From positions 107,680 to 171,679 of the forward strand of contig CALXOF010000006.1 of assembly GCA_944389945.1 (NCBI GenBank): a DNA stretch of 64,000 nucleotides. The letters run 5' to 3'. Positions 32,721 through 42,600 of this stretch are shown here, one piece after another. Each line of letters starts with the position of its first letter. The stretch's first letter is position 1. The translations under genes and the position numbers were made by a program. This DNA comes from an uncultured Kiritimatiellota bacterium (lineage in GTDB: Bacteria; Verrucomicrobiota; Kiritimatiellia; RFP12; DVOR01). Below the pieces are notes generated by a model that saw only the letters and a program-made list of their open reading frames with translations, ran no database searches and was not told the DNA's origin.

Positions 32721-34856
32721 TTACTCGCCGCGGGACTGCTTGTCGAGGTCGCGCATGGCCTCGCGGCGGGAGAGCTTGATGCGGCCGCGCTCGTCAATGC
32801 CGATGCACTTGACCATCATCTTGTCGCCGACCTTGCAGACGCTCTCGACGGAGGGGATGCGGCGGTCGGAGAGCTCGGAGATGTGACAGAGGCCGTCCTT
32901 GCCGGGGAGGATTTCGACGAAGGCGCCGAATTCCTTGATGCCGGTGACGGTGCCTTCGTAGATCTTGCCTTCCTCGGCCTCGGCGCAGATGGACTCGACC
33001 TCGCGCTTGGCGGCGGCCATGCTCTCGGCGCTGGTGGCGAAGATGGAGACGGCGCCGTCTTCGGCGATGTCGATCTGGGCGCCGGTGGAATCGGTGATGC
33101 GGCGGATTTCCTTGCCGCCGGGGCCGATGAGGGCGCCGATCTTGTCGACGGGGATGTGGACGACCGCGATGCGGGGGGCGTAGGGCGAGAGCTCGGCGCG
33201 GGGGGCGGGGATGACCTCGGCCATGAAGTCGAGGATCTTGTTGCGGCCCACGCGGGCGGCTTCGAGGGCGCCTTCGACGAGGTCCCAGGTGAGGCCGCGG
33301 AGCTTGAGGTCGACCTGGAAGCCGGTGATGCCCTTGCGGGTGCCGCCGATCTTGAAGTCCATGTCGCCGCAGTGGTCTTCGGCGCCGAGGATGTCGGTGA
33401 CGAGGACCTTCTTGCTCAGGTCGGGGGTGGTGAAGAGGCCCACGGAGATGCCGGCCACGGGGGCAGTGATCGGGATGCCCGCGTCCATCAGCGCCAGGCA
33501 GCCGCCGCAGATGGAGGCCATGGAGGAGGAGCCGTTGGAGCCCATGATCTCGCTCACCACGCGGATGGAGTAGGGGTAATCCGCGGGGATGACCTCGGCC
33601 AGGGAGCGCTCGGCCAGGGCGCCGTGGCCGATTTCGCGGCGGCCGGTGGTGCCCAGGCGGCCGACTTCGCCGGTGCAGTAGGGCGGGAAGTTGTAGTGGA
33701 GGATGAACTTCTTTTGCTTGGGGCCGCCGGCCACGGAGTCGAGGTCCTGGGCGTCCTTGCTGGTGCCGAGGGTGACGGTGGCGAGGTTCTGGGTCTCGCC
33801 GCGGTTGAAGATGGCCGAGCCGTGGACGCGGGGGAGGACGCCGACCTGGGCGGCCAGCGGGCGGATCTCGTGCTGGGCGCGGCCGTCGATGCGCTTGCCG
33901 CGCTCGAGGAAGTTGGCGCGGACGGTCTCGATCTCGAGGGCGTCGAAGAGGTGGACGAACTTGACGTCGTCGATGACCCACAGGCCGTTCTCGTCCTTGC
34001 CGTACTTCTCCTGGCAGGCGGCGAGGAGCTCATCGCGGATGGCCTTGACCGCCGCCTCGCGCTCGAGCTTGCCGGGGATGACGAGGGCGTCGGCCAGGCG
34101 GGTGCCGGCGAGGCCGCGGATGAAGCCCATCTTCTCGGGGTCTTCGGGCAGGTCGGCGATGACCTTGTCGGGCTTGCCGAGGGCGCGGCGCATCTCGATC
34201 TGCAGGTCGATGATCTTCTCGACCTCCTCATGGGCGCGCTTCATGGCGGCCAGGAAGTCGGCCTCGGAGATCTCCTTGGCGGAGCCTTCCATCATGAGGA
34301 ACTTGCCGCGGAGGCCGGCGTAGAGGAGGTCCAGGTCGGACTCCTGGCGCTGGGCGTGGGTGGGGTTGATGACCCACTCGCCGTTGATGCGGCCGATGCG
34401 CACGCAGCCGATGGGGCCCATGAAGGGCACTTCGGAGATGTGGAGCGCGGCGGAGGCGGCGTTCACGGCGCAGACGTCGCCGTCGATCTCGCCGTCGCAG
34501 CTGATGAGCATGGAGTTGACCTGGACGTCGTTGTAGTAGCCGTCAGGGAAGAGGGGGCGGATCGGGCGGTCGCACATACGCGCCGTGAGGGTCTCCTTCT
34601 CGGAGGGGCGCGCCTCGCGCTTGAAAAAGCCGCCCGGGAAGCGGCCGGCCGCGTAGAACTTCTCGCGGTACTCGCACTGCAGCGGGAAGAAGTCGATGCC
34701 TTCGCGCGGCTTGTCCGTGCAGGTCACGGCGCAGAAGACGGCGGTGTCGCCGATCGAGACGATCACGGAGCCGGCGGCCTGACGCGCCAAGAGGCCCGTC
34801 TCGATGGTGAACTTGCGCCCGGCGATCTCCGTGGAGAATTGCTTGCTGTTTTGCAT
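32721..34856 (-). CDS. pnp: Polyribonucleotide nucleotidyltransferase (PNPase)
   Basis: 711 residues, the normal PNPase length. The enzyme degrades RNA 3'-5' with phosphate and is a trimer that can join the degradosome. Two RNase PH-like domains are present: the first (about 10-145) with RPIRPLFPDGYYNDVQ, the second (about 320-470) with RGETQNLATVTLGT, PPYCTGEVGRLG and GRREIGHGALAERSL plus the active-site ISVGLF ... DILGAEDHCGDMDFKIGGT. A KH domain (IGALIGPGGKEIRRI, about 565) and an S1 domain (GTVTGIKEFGAFVEI, DGLCHISEL, about 630-695) complete it. ATG 34856 begins MQNSKQF. It has its own terminator and lies far from rpsO, its usual neighbour. Confidence 0.98.
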   Translation of the reverse strand: MQNSKQFSTEIAGRKFTIETGLLARQAAGSVIVSIGDTAVFCAVTCTDKPREGIDFFPLQCEYREKFYAAGRFPGGFFKREARPSEKETLTARMCDRPIRPLFPDGYYNDVQVNSMLISCDGEIDGDVCAVNAASAALHISEVPFMGPIGCVRIGRINGEWVINPTHAQRQESDLDLLYAGLRGKFLMMEGSAKEISEADFLAAMKRAHEEVEKIIDLQIEMRRALGKPDKVIADLPEDPEKMGFIRGLAGTRLADALVIPGKLEREAAVKAIRDELLAACQEKYGKDENGLWVIDDVKFVHLFDALEIETVRANFLERGKRIDGRAQHEIRPLAAQVGVLPRVHGSAIFNRGETQNLATVTLGTSKDAQDLDSVAGGPKQKKFILHYNFPPYCTGEVGRLGTTGRREIGHGALAERSLAEVIPADYPYSIRVVSEIMGSNGSSSMASICGGCLALMDAGIPITAPVAGISVGLFTTPDLSKKVLVTDILGAEDHCGDMDFKIGGTRKGITGFQVDLKLRGLTWDLVEGALEAARVGRNKILDFMAEVIPAPRAELSPYAPRIAVVHIPVDKIGALIGPGGKEIRRITDSTGAQIDIAEDGAVSIFATSAESMAAAKREVESICAEAEEGKIYEGTVTGIKEFGAFVEILPGKDGLCHISELSDRRIPSVESVCKVGDKMMVKCIGIDERGRIKLSRREAMRDLDKQSRGE

Positions 34857-34959
34857 GGTCGTGTCTGTGTGCCGCGGGTCGTGGCCGGAAAGAACGGAAT
34901 GCCACCCTGTCCGCGGCTAGGTTGTTTCACTTATACTCTTTCCGTTTCTTATCGTATCA

Positions 34960-35295
34960 CAAACCCCACCCCCCGGGCAAGCGTTTTTGGTGGGGCGCGT
35001 CAGTGCCCCACCAAAAACGCAGAGAACAGAAAACAGAGAACGGAGCGTGCAGGCGCGAAGCGCCAAACCTTCCACGGCCACAGAACGCGCGGCAAGCGCG
35101 CGACGGGCGAAGCCGTGGAAGGAGGCTGGATAAGGGAACCGCAGATTGCGCAGATTTGGGCAGATTTTTGGCCGGCTACCGCCGGCAGGACTGCCAGAAT
35201 GATTATTGGACAGCGGCTTCGCCGGTCGCCCCGCAGGGGCGCTCTGTTCTCTGTTCTCTGTTCTCCGTTCTCTAGGGCGCGCCGACGGCGCGCCC
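34960..35295. repeat. Intergenic mosaic (modules F, A, C, A)
   Basis: No gene. A GGTGGGGCGC/GTGCCCCACC hairpin, AGAGAACAG/GGAGAACGG-type runs, a GCGCGAAGCGC hairpin, a CGCGCGGCAAGCGCGCG hairpin, a C module (CCGCAGATTGCGCAGATTTG ... CTGCCAGAAT, 35142-35200), a reverse A module (35248-35275) and a GGGCGCGCC hairpin follow one another. Confidence 0.8.
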
Positions 35296-35302
35296 CTTAT
35301 GG

Positions 35303-35308
35303 TACAAT
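35303..35308 (+). promoter_or_regulatory. -10 box, probably leaderless mRNA
   Basis: TACAAT ends 7 bases before ATG 35316, the same distance as at the decarboxylase gene; no Shine-Dalgarno sequence fits. Confidence 0.55.
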
Positions 35309-35315
35309 AACAGGC

Positions 35316-36011
35316 ATGAAACGAGGCCCTAACACCTTCGACTTCGTCTATGCCGTCCGGAACACGCGTATCGTGCGTGCCCCGGAGCGGTTGCTTGACC
35401 CCTTTGACCAGACCCTCGTGAATTACACCCTGCTGGCCCAGCCGATGGACGACCCCACCAAGACGCGCGTCCGTGAGGGGAAGTTGCAGACCTTCCCGCC
35501 GCGGTTGCTCCTGCCCGGGGATCTCTCCACGCAGGAACTGGAAGGGTTCGGCCCGCAGGCGCAGGATTACCTGTCGTTCCTGAAGTCCCACGGCGACCGT
35601 TTCCGTATCCTGCGCTACTCCTACCGTCTGCGCCGCGAGACCTATTCCGAGACGCTCATCAACGAGCCGCTCGAGGTGGTGCGCGACCGCGCCAAAAAGG
35701 CCCTGGAGCGGAAGAATGACCCTTACGCGGCCCTGGTCGTGGGCGTGGACGAGCCGTGGGATGTCTGCCTGTTGCACCTCTTCATGCGCCTGGTGCAGGC
35801 CTCGTTGCCCAAGACCCTCCATGCGCTCACTGAGCACGAGAAGGAGGGCTTCCGCGAGCGCGTGCCCCACGACGACCGCGCGGAAATCGAACGCGCCTTC
35901 GCCGCCGCGGCCAAAGACCCCACGCTCATCAAGACCCTAGGCCGTTTGCTTAAGGACAAGGGCCTCTTCGACCTCTACCAAGACCGCTTCTTCGCCCTCA
36001 TCAAGGACTAG
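35316..36011 (+). CDS. Conserved-looking protein of unknown function
   Basis: A 231-residue soluble, charged protein without signal peptide or membrane segment. It opens FDFVYAVRNTRIVRAPERLLDPFD and contains NYTLLAQPMDDPTKTRVREGKLQTF, a Phe/Tyr-rich helical middle and VVGVDEPWDVCLLHLFMRLVQASLP near 150. I do not recognise the fold or any active-site motif. The strong third-position bias is like that of the housekeeping genes, which argues for a real and resident gene. It is flanked by repeat mosaics on both sides, has its own -10 box and ends in a 29-base palindrome that contains the stop codon, so it is a single-gene transcript. Confidence 0.72.
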   Translation: MKRGPNTFDFVYAVRNTRIVRAPERLLDPFDQTLVNYTLLAQPMDDPTKTRVREGKLQTFPPRLLLPGDLSTQELEGFGPQAQDYLSFLKSHGDRFRILRYSYRLRRETYSETLINEPLEVVRDRAKKALERKNDPYAALVVGVDEPWDVCLLHLFMRLVQASLPKTLHALTEHEKEGFRERVPHDDRAEIERAFAAAAKDPTLIKTLGRLLKDKGLFDLYQDRFFALIKD

Positions 36012-36033
36012 GGCGCCTTTGGCGCCCTAGTCC
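36005..36033 (+). terminator. Palindrome containing the stop codon
   Basis: GGACTAGGGCGCC pairs perfectly (13 bases) with GGCGCCCTAGTCC around TTT; the stop TAG is at 36009-36011. No T run follows. Confidence 0.6.
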
Positions 36034-36345
36034 CGGAGAACGGAGAACGGAGAACGGAACGCCCCTGCGGGGCGACGGACGGAGCGGTGGTAGGAGGTGG
36101 AAGGTTTGCCCTGCGGGGCTGACACGAAGAGCACGAAGAACCACGAAGGTGCACGAAGGGTGAAAGAATAGGGAAGCGCACGCAGGCGACGCGGTAGGAC
36201 ATATAGGACCTATAGGACGAATAGGACGGCGGCTGACGCCGCTTTGTACGGCGCTTTATCCGTCGCGCGCTTGCCGCGCGCTCTGTTCTCCGTTCTCCGT
36301 TCTCTGTTCTCCCTGCTTCGCCCAGCGGCATCACCTCATCACCTT
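36034..36345. repeat. Intergenic mosaic (modules A, D, B, A)
   Basis: No gene. GGAGAACGG runs, a CCCCTGCGGGG hairpin, a D string (CACGAAGAGCACGAAGAACC, 36121-36163), a B module (GACGCGGTAGGAC, ATAGGACCTATAGGAC, 36188-36240) and a reverse A module with CGCGCGCTTGCCGCGCG. Confidence 0.8.
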
Positions 36346-36348
36346 TGC

Positions 36349-36354
36349 TATAAT
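36349..36354 (+). promoter_or_regulatory. -10 box of guaA, probably leaderless
   Basis: Perfect TATAAT ending 8 bases before ATG 36363; CACCCC between them leaves no room for a ribosome binding site. Confidence 0.65.
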
Positions 36355-36362
36355 ATCACCCC

Positions 36363-37910
36363 ATGCAAACCCAGGAACAAATCATCGTCCTTGACTTCGG
36401 CTCGCAGTACAGCCAGCTCATCGCCCGGCGCATCCGCGAATGCCAGGTCTACAGCCAGGTCCTCCCCTTCTCCACGCCCCTCGCGCGCATCCGCGAGCTC
36501 GCCCCCAAAGGCATCATCCTCTCCGGTGGCCCCTGCAGCGTCTACGAGCCCGGCGCCCCGCAGGTCGACCCCGCCCTCTTCGACCTCGGCCTCCCCGTCC
36601 TCGGCATCTGCTACGGCATGCAGCTGATGGTGCAGACCCTTGGCGGCAAGGTCGGCCCCGGCGTCGCCCGTGAATACGGCCGCGCCGAGCTCCGCGTGAC
36701 CGACCCCTCCTGCGCCCTCTTCCGCAACGTCCCCAGCCCCTCGGTCATGTGGATGAGCCACGGCGACAAGGTCCTCGCCACGCCCCCCGGCACCCGCACC
36801 GTTGCCGTCACCGACAACACCGAGTTCGCCGCCGTCCAGATCGGCGACCGCCCCCTCTTCGGCATCCAGTTCCACCCCGAGGTCGTCCACTCCCCCCACG
36901 GCGCCACCCTCATCGCCAACTTCTGCCGCGGCGTGTGCGCCTGCCGCGGCGATTGGTCCATGGCCTCCTTCATCGAGACCCAGACCGCCGCCATCCGCGA
37001 GACCGTCGGCGACGCCAACGTCATCCTCGGCCTCTCCGGCGGCGTCGATAGTTCCGTGGCCGCCGCCCTTATCCACCGCGCCATCGGCAAACAGCTCACC
37101 TGCATCTTCGTCGACAACGGCCTTCTCCGCAAAGACGAGGCCAAGCGCGTCCAGCGCCTCTTCGCCGACAACTTCGACATGAAGCTCTGCTTTGTCGACG
37201 CCTCCCAGACCTTCATGGACAAGCTCGCCGGCGTCGACGAGCCCGAGGCCAAGCGCAAAGTCATCGGCCACACCTTCATCGACGTCTTCGCCGACACCGC
37301 CCGCTCCATCCCCAACGTCACCTTCCTCGCCCAAGGCACCACCTATCCCGACGTCATCGAGTCCGTCCCCATCAACGGTAACCCCGCCGCCATGATCAAG
37401 AGCCACCACAACGTCGGTGGCCTCCCCCCGGACCTCCAGTTCAAGCTCCTCGAGCCCCTCTCCCGCCTCTTCAAAGACGAAGTCCGCCAGGTCGGCCGCC
37501 TCCTCGGCCTCCCCGAAGACGTCGTCATGCGCCAGCCCTTCCCCGGCCCCGGCCTCGGCGTCCGCTGCCTCGGCGCCGTCGACAAAGAGAAGCTCGACAT
37601 CCTCCGCGAAGCCGACGACATCTTCGTCGACGAAATCAAGGCCGCCGGCCTCTACTACAAGCTCTGGCAAGCCTTCTGCGTCTTCCTCCCCGTCCGCAGC
37701 GTCGGCGTCATGGGCGACCAACGCACCTACGACTACGTCATCGCCCTCCGCGTCGTCGCCTCCTCCGACGGCATGACCGCCGACTGGGTCAACCTCCCCG
37801 AAGACCTCCTCCGCCGCGTCTCCGCCCGCATCGTCAACGAAGTCCGCGGCGTCAACCGCGTCGTCCTAGACGTCACCTCCAAGCCCCCGGGCACCATTGA
37901 GTGGGAATAA
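36363..37910 (+). CDS. guaA: GMP synthase (glutamine-hydrolysing)
   Basis: 515 residues, normal length. It aminates XMP to GMP with ATP and glutamine, the last step of GMP synthesis. The N-terminal class I amidotransferase has LDFGSQYSQLIARRI, ILSGGPCSVYE, GICYGMQ with the catalytic Cys near 83, and FHPEVVHSPHG with the His and Glu of the triad. The ATP-pyrophosphatase domain has GLSGGVDSSVAAALIH (P-loop, near 225) and SHHNVGGLP. The dimerisation domain ends in the family signature TSKPPGTIEWE. It stands alone between repeat mosaics, with a leaderless-type promoter and a clear terminator. Confidence 0.98.
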   Translation: MQTQEQIIVLDFGSQYSQLIARRIRECQVYSQVLPFSTPLARIRELAPKGIILSGGPCSVYEPGAPQVDPALFDLGLPVLGICYGMQLMVQTLGGKVGPGVAREYGRAELRVTDPSCALFRNVPSPSVMWMSHGDKVLATPPGTRTVAVTDNTEFAAVQIGDRPLFGIQFHPEVVHSPHGATLIANFCRGVCACRGDWSMASFIETQTAAIRETVGDANVILGLSGGVDSSVAAALIHRAIGKQLTCIFVDNGLLRKDEAKRVQRLFADNFDMKLCFVDASQTFMDKLAGVDEPEAKRKVIGHTFIDVFADTARSIPNVTFLAQGTTYPDVIESVPINGNPAAMIKSHHNVGGLPPDLQFKLLEPLSRLFKDEVRQVGRLLGLPEDVVMRQPFPGPGLGVRCLGAVDKEKLDILREADDIFVDEIKAAGLYYKLWQAFCVFLPVRSVGVMGDQRTYDYVIALRVVASSDGMTADWVNLPEDLLRRVSARIVNEVRGVNRVVLDVTSKPPGTIEWE

Positions 37911-37939
37911 AAAAGGGCGGCCGCGAGGCCGCCTTTTTT
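37911..37939 (+). terminator. Terminator of guaA
   Basis: GGCGGCC and GGCCGCC pair around GCGA with A and T runs on the flanks, directly after the stop codon. Confidence 0.92.
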
Positions 37940-38810
37940 CTGGAGAACAGAGCGTGCAGGCCCAAAGGGCCAAACCTTCCACGGCTACAGAGAACGGAGA
38001 ACAGAACGCGCGCAAGCGCGCGACAAATAGGTCGCTGTCCAAAGCGGCGTAGCCGCCGTCCCACATCCAGCGCTTTCTCCGTCGCCCCGTAGGGGCGCTC
38101 CTGCATCTCCTGTATCTCCTGCATCTCCTGACAGGCGACGTGCTAGTGACAGGCGACGTGCTAGCAATTAGGACGCTTCGGCAACACAGTTTTTACAGCG
38201 GCTTCTCCGTCGCCCCGCAGGGGCGCTCTGTTCTCTGTTCTCTGTTCTCTGTTCTCTGTTCTCCATTCTCTGGGGCGCTGCGCGCCCCTTCCGTTCTCCG
38301 GGGCGGTGATAACCGCCCCTTCCCGGACCCCTAAGGGTTTCGGGTCGGACCACTATAGGGTCTCGACCCCGACCACTATAGTGGTTGACCTCCGACCACT
38401 ATAGGGTCTCACAGCGGACCCTTTAGGGTTTCTCAAACACCCCCTCTCGAGGCCCCTCAACACCCCTCTTTTTCCGCTCACGTCTCCCACCTCTATCCTT
38501 TACTATATAAAGTCCGGCTCCCCAGTCGCCTCCTTGAACAACGCGGTAAGACATTAGGACGACTAGGACGGCGGCTGAAGTCGCTTCTCCCACGCCCCAC
38601 CTATCGCCCCGCAGGGGCGCTCCTTTTCTTATCCTGGTAGTCCTGCCGGCGGTAGCCGGCCAAAAATCTGCTTTAATCTGCGAAATCTGCGGTTCCCCTA
38701 TCTGACCTTCTCCCACATCCCCGCCCGTCGCGCGCTTGCCGCGCGCTCTCTGTTCTCTGTTCACCGTTCTCTGTTCTCTGGGGCGGCGGAACGCCGCCCC
38801 TCCCTTTTTC
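37940..38810. repeat. Largest intergenic mosaic (modules A, B, C, F and block P4)
   Basis: No gene in 870 bases. A modules occur at about 37940-38010, 38228-38270 and 38745-38780; CTCCTGTATCTCCTG strings near 38100; two copies of ACAGGCGACGTGCTAG (about 38130-38165); F hairpins near 38272, 38300 and 38780; a B module (38545-38575); and a reverse C module (38630-38700). Confidence 0.8.
38325..38434. repeat. Palindrome block P4
   Basis: Five units: GGACCCCTAAGGGTTTC, GGACCACTATAGGGTC, CGACCACTATAGTGGTT, CGACCACTATAGGGTC and GGACCCTTTAGGGTTTC. Confidence 0.85.
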
Positions 38811-38812
38811 TC

Positions 38813-38841
38813 TTGCACGCTTGCCTCCAATGTGCTACTTT
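38813..38841 (+). promoter_or_regulatory. Promoter of the lipoprotein-giant protein operon
   Basis: TTGCAC (38813-38818), 17 bases, TACTTT (38836-38841), about 35 bases before the start codon. Confidence 0.6.
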
Positions 38842-38876
38842 ATCAATGTATGCTTGAGTCAAGAAAGAGGATTTCT

Positions 38877-39599
38877 ATGCGGATAGCGCGGCTTCCGCAT
38901 GTGGCGAAGAGAGTCGCCGCATGCGCCTTGTTTGCCTTTGGAACCTTGATTTTGCAAGGGTGCGGAGACGAACCCGAGTCTGCGGCCGCGCCCGCCGAGG
39001 GCTCTGCGCAGCCCACCACGCCCACGCCCGACCCTTACGCCGAGCTTGACGCGAAGTTCCCCGAAGGCCGTCCAAAATCCCCCACCGTCGCCGAGCGCGG
39101 ACAAGATTCTGAATACGTCAAGGCCCTTGCCGCCCTCCCGGATGAGCGCGTCCGCCTGAGCCAGGCCCGCGCCGCCGCACAGGCCAAGGTCGACGCCTTC
39201 CGCGCGCAGTACGCCAAGGACGCCGTCCGCCGCTTTGGCCGCGAGCCCACCGAGGAAGACCTCGACGCCTCCCTTATTAATAACGCCCACTATCAGACGC
39301 TCGTCAAGGCCGTCGATGACGCCCAGGCCGAGCTCGATGCCTACACCGCCAAGGCCCGCGCGCTCATCAACGAAAAGCGCTTTGGCGAGGTCAAGGCCTA
39401 TGATGCCCTCCGCCGTGAGGCCGATGCCGCGGCCGTCGCCGCAGGTCTCCCCCTTCGTAACGATACCCCGCAGCAAACCGCCCCCGCCGCCACGGCCCCG
39501 CAGGTCCAGCCTGCCGCCGCCGCCAAACCTGCCGTTTCCGTCACCCCGCAGGCCCTCTCCGAGGCCACGGGCATCCCGCTGGTCCCCTCGGACCGTTAA
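38877..39599 (+). CDS. Small alanine-rich lipoprotein
   Basis: 240 residues. A signal peptide with lipobox LILQGC (Cys near 24) is followed by a Pro/Thr linker, a helical, coiled-coil-like middle (about 70-175, VRLSQARAAAQAKVDAFRAQYAKDAVRR; VDDAQAELDAYTAKARALINEK) and a Pro/Ala/Gln-rich tail. No catalytic motif is seen. ATG 38877 has AGAGGA 6 bases upstream. It ends 37 bases before the giant secreted protein in the same direction, so the two are probably one operon and this lipoprotein may help export or anchor that protein (inference). Confidence 0.75.
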   Translation: MRIARLPHVAKRVAACALFAFGTLILQGCGDEPESAAAPAEGSAQPTTPTPDPYAELDAKFPEGRPKSPTVAERGQDSEYVKALAALPDERVRLSQARAAAQAKVDAFRAQYAKDAVRRFGREPTEEDLDASLINNAHYQTLVKAVDDAQAELDAYTAKARALINEKRFGEVKAYDALRREADAAAVAAGLPLRNDTPQQTAPAATAPQVQPAAAAKPAVSVTPQALSEATGIPLVPSDR

Positions 39600-39636
39600 C
39601 CCCTTTCAGAGAACCCTCCCCACGAGGCAACACGGT

Positions 39637-42600
39637 ATGAAAATCAAGCAAACCTTCCTGATCGCCATGGGCGCAGTCTTAGGACTCTTTGGCATGGGCC
39701 AAGCCTATGCGCAAAACGTGTCCGGTGTTCAAATCTCGAGTATCACCGTGAAGACGGCCAGTGGGGACACCTCGCAACCGCTCGCCGTGGGTGACAAGGT
39801 CTACTTCGACGTCAAGCTCAAGTCCTCTGGCACCTTCTCCGGAACGGTCACGGGGAACTCCCTTGATCCGAGCTTGGAGGCGACCGGAACCCAGCCCTAC
39901 CTCCAGCTGAACATGAACCTCAAGGGCACCAGCACCTTCAAGGAGGCTACCAGCGATACCCCGGCCGAGACGCAGCAGACCAACACTGCCGTCGCCTTCT
40001 ACCAGGGCCAGCTTGGCGGGGACCCGTGGGCGCTTCGCTTCGTCTACACCGTCCGCCCCGGCGACCTCTCCTCTGATTTGACCTACGCCGTTGATGGGGA
40101 AGGCCAGCCCATCTTCAGCGACGACATCAACCGCATTGCCCTCTCCGTGATCGCGACCGGCAACTCCCAGCCCACCTATCAGCACCTCACCTCCTCGGTT
40201 CTCCAATTCCCCACTGGTAGCATCCCCGGCGATCCCGAGGCCGCCACCGATATCGCCGTCAACGGCTACACCCTCACCGTCGGCGATGCCGGCTCGCTCA
40301 ACGAAGGCGTTGTCTATCAGGGCGTCAACCCCGCCACCCTCACCGCCACTGGCAATGTCTCCACCTTCGCCAGCGCCCAGCTCGCCAACGCCTGCCGCTT
40401 CTGGGTCGAATACTACGACACTAACGACTTCACCTGGAAGCAGGTTCCCGCCGGCGTGACCGCCATGCGCAACGATGGCACGCAGATTAAGGTGGGCGAT
40501 GTTGCCGCCGCCCTCGAGACCCCCGTTGTCAACACCCATGCCGCCACCGTCCGTGGCCCCTCCACCTCTACCTTCGCCGAGCAGAAGCTCTTCCTTAACA
40601 TCCCCCGCAACGAGACTGCCTATCCCGCCGGCGGCCAAATCCGTCTTTGCTACGGCGTTCCGCCCTCTAACGCCACCACCAAGACCACCTATTCCTGGTG
40701 GGAATACACCCTCACGGAAACCCCGCTCACCACGCAGGGCGCCTCCGGCCTGGGCTACTCCGTCAACAACTCCGCCCTCGACCGCACGAGCAACATCACC
40801 CTCTCCGGTTGCTCCGATACGTCTCTGAACGACCAGACCATCGTCGGCGGCGCCGGCAACACCGGTGTCATCATCGCCAGCGCCGGCGACTCCTTCACCA
40901 TCTCCATCCAGAAGAACGCCAACGTCATCGCCGATAACTCCCCGGTCTACGCCATCATCGAGCCCCTCTCCTCGAACACCTTCGGCATCACCGCCAATCG
41001 TTACTACGTCCCCATCGACGTCACCGGCGCTAAGACTGCCACCGCCACCTTCACCCTCCCCGAGAACATCACCCCCAACCAGTCGGTCTTCTTCCGCATT
41101 TGGGTGCCTCAGCTGGAGCCCCTGACCCAGGGCACCGGCACCATCGACCAGCCCTTCTACCTCCAGGTCAACACCACCGCCCACAGCGAATACATCACCA
41201 TCACCGGCACCGCCTTCAGCGGCCAGGAATACTACTCCCCGCTCCCGACGGTCGAGGGCGACACCGCCGCCCCCGTCAACTTCCTCACCTATGAGCTCTC
41301 CTTCGCCGAGGCCTCCGAGGATCCCCGCTACGTCGTGGTCTATCCCGCCGGCGAGGATGCCGATGGCAACTACGTCCGCATCGACGACACCTTCACCTAC
41401 GAGGGCGAGACCCGCAAGCCCTTCGACGTCATCTCGCAGTACATCCGCGTCCAGGGCAACAGCGCCGTCAGCTCCTCCGCCGATGCTGATTACACGGTTC
41501 GCCTGAACCCCGGCACCACCTCCGCTACCTTCGTCGTCGCCCTCGTCAACGACTTCCCCGCCGGCCACATGGGCGGCACCGCCACCAATGGCGACGGCAC
41601 CACCATCACCATCCCCAACAACCCGGTCTTGATTGCCAAGACCAGCGACCGCAACGGCAAGATCACCGGCGAGAATGACGACAGCTCCGTGCTGGAAATC
41701 AGCGTCGATAACCGCGCCCCCACCATCACCGGCGCCTATGGCCCCAACAACGCAGCCGTCAATGCCGCCGCGACCTGGAACTTCACCGTCTCCGACGTCG
41801 CCACTGACTACCTCATCGCCCGCCTCTCCTACGGTGACGGCAACACCGAAACCAAGCTCTATGTCGATGAAGACCAGATGAAGGCCATCATGGGCGACAC
41901 CGCTTGGACGAACCGTCGGGCCAGCCTGATGCAGCAGTACAATCTGACGGAGGACGATATCGTCGAGCGCACCTCCACCGGCTCCGAGCAGATTAATTTC
42001 ACCCACACCTATACCTCCGGCACCACCGTCAACTGGATCCTCACCGTCATCGACTCCAGCGGCGCCCAGGATAATGCCAATGGCGTGGTCACCCTGGAAT
42101 CTTCCCAGACCTTCCGCTTCTACGTCCTCTATTCGCCCACGCTCCCCGGCTTCGGCTACATCCAGTTCTCCCCCTCCGATGGCAATGACGAGTGGGGCTG
42201 GGGCAAGAACTTCACCTTCACCGCCCTGCCCAGAAACGGCAGCACCACCGCCACCTTCGAGGCCTTCCCCTTCACCGCTGGCGACGCCCGCTTCAACGGC
42301 GTGCCAAACTTCCCCGCGGACTCGCTGAGCCGCACCAAGGACTCCTTCTTCTATAAGTGGGAGAACTACAACATGGGCGGCAACGCCGGCACCGCCACCC
42401 CCACCGTCCCCGAAGGCAACGAGTTCGAGAACCCCATCACCATCAGCCGCGTCCAGCAGGGCGCCGGTGGCGGTGATGGCACGAACGCCGCCGATTGGCA
42501 GGATATCACCCTCCGCGCCATCTTCGTCGCCGAATATCACTCCGGTGACGCCATCGACAGCTCCATCGCCGCGCCTCAGCGCGCCAACGCCGCCCGCCTC

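Noticed and set aside
32883..35315. The long open extension upstream of the 231-residue protein
   Set aside because: It runs antisense through pnp and then through repeat mosaic; the -10 box at 35303 and ATG 35316 define the real start.
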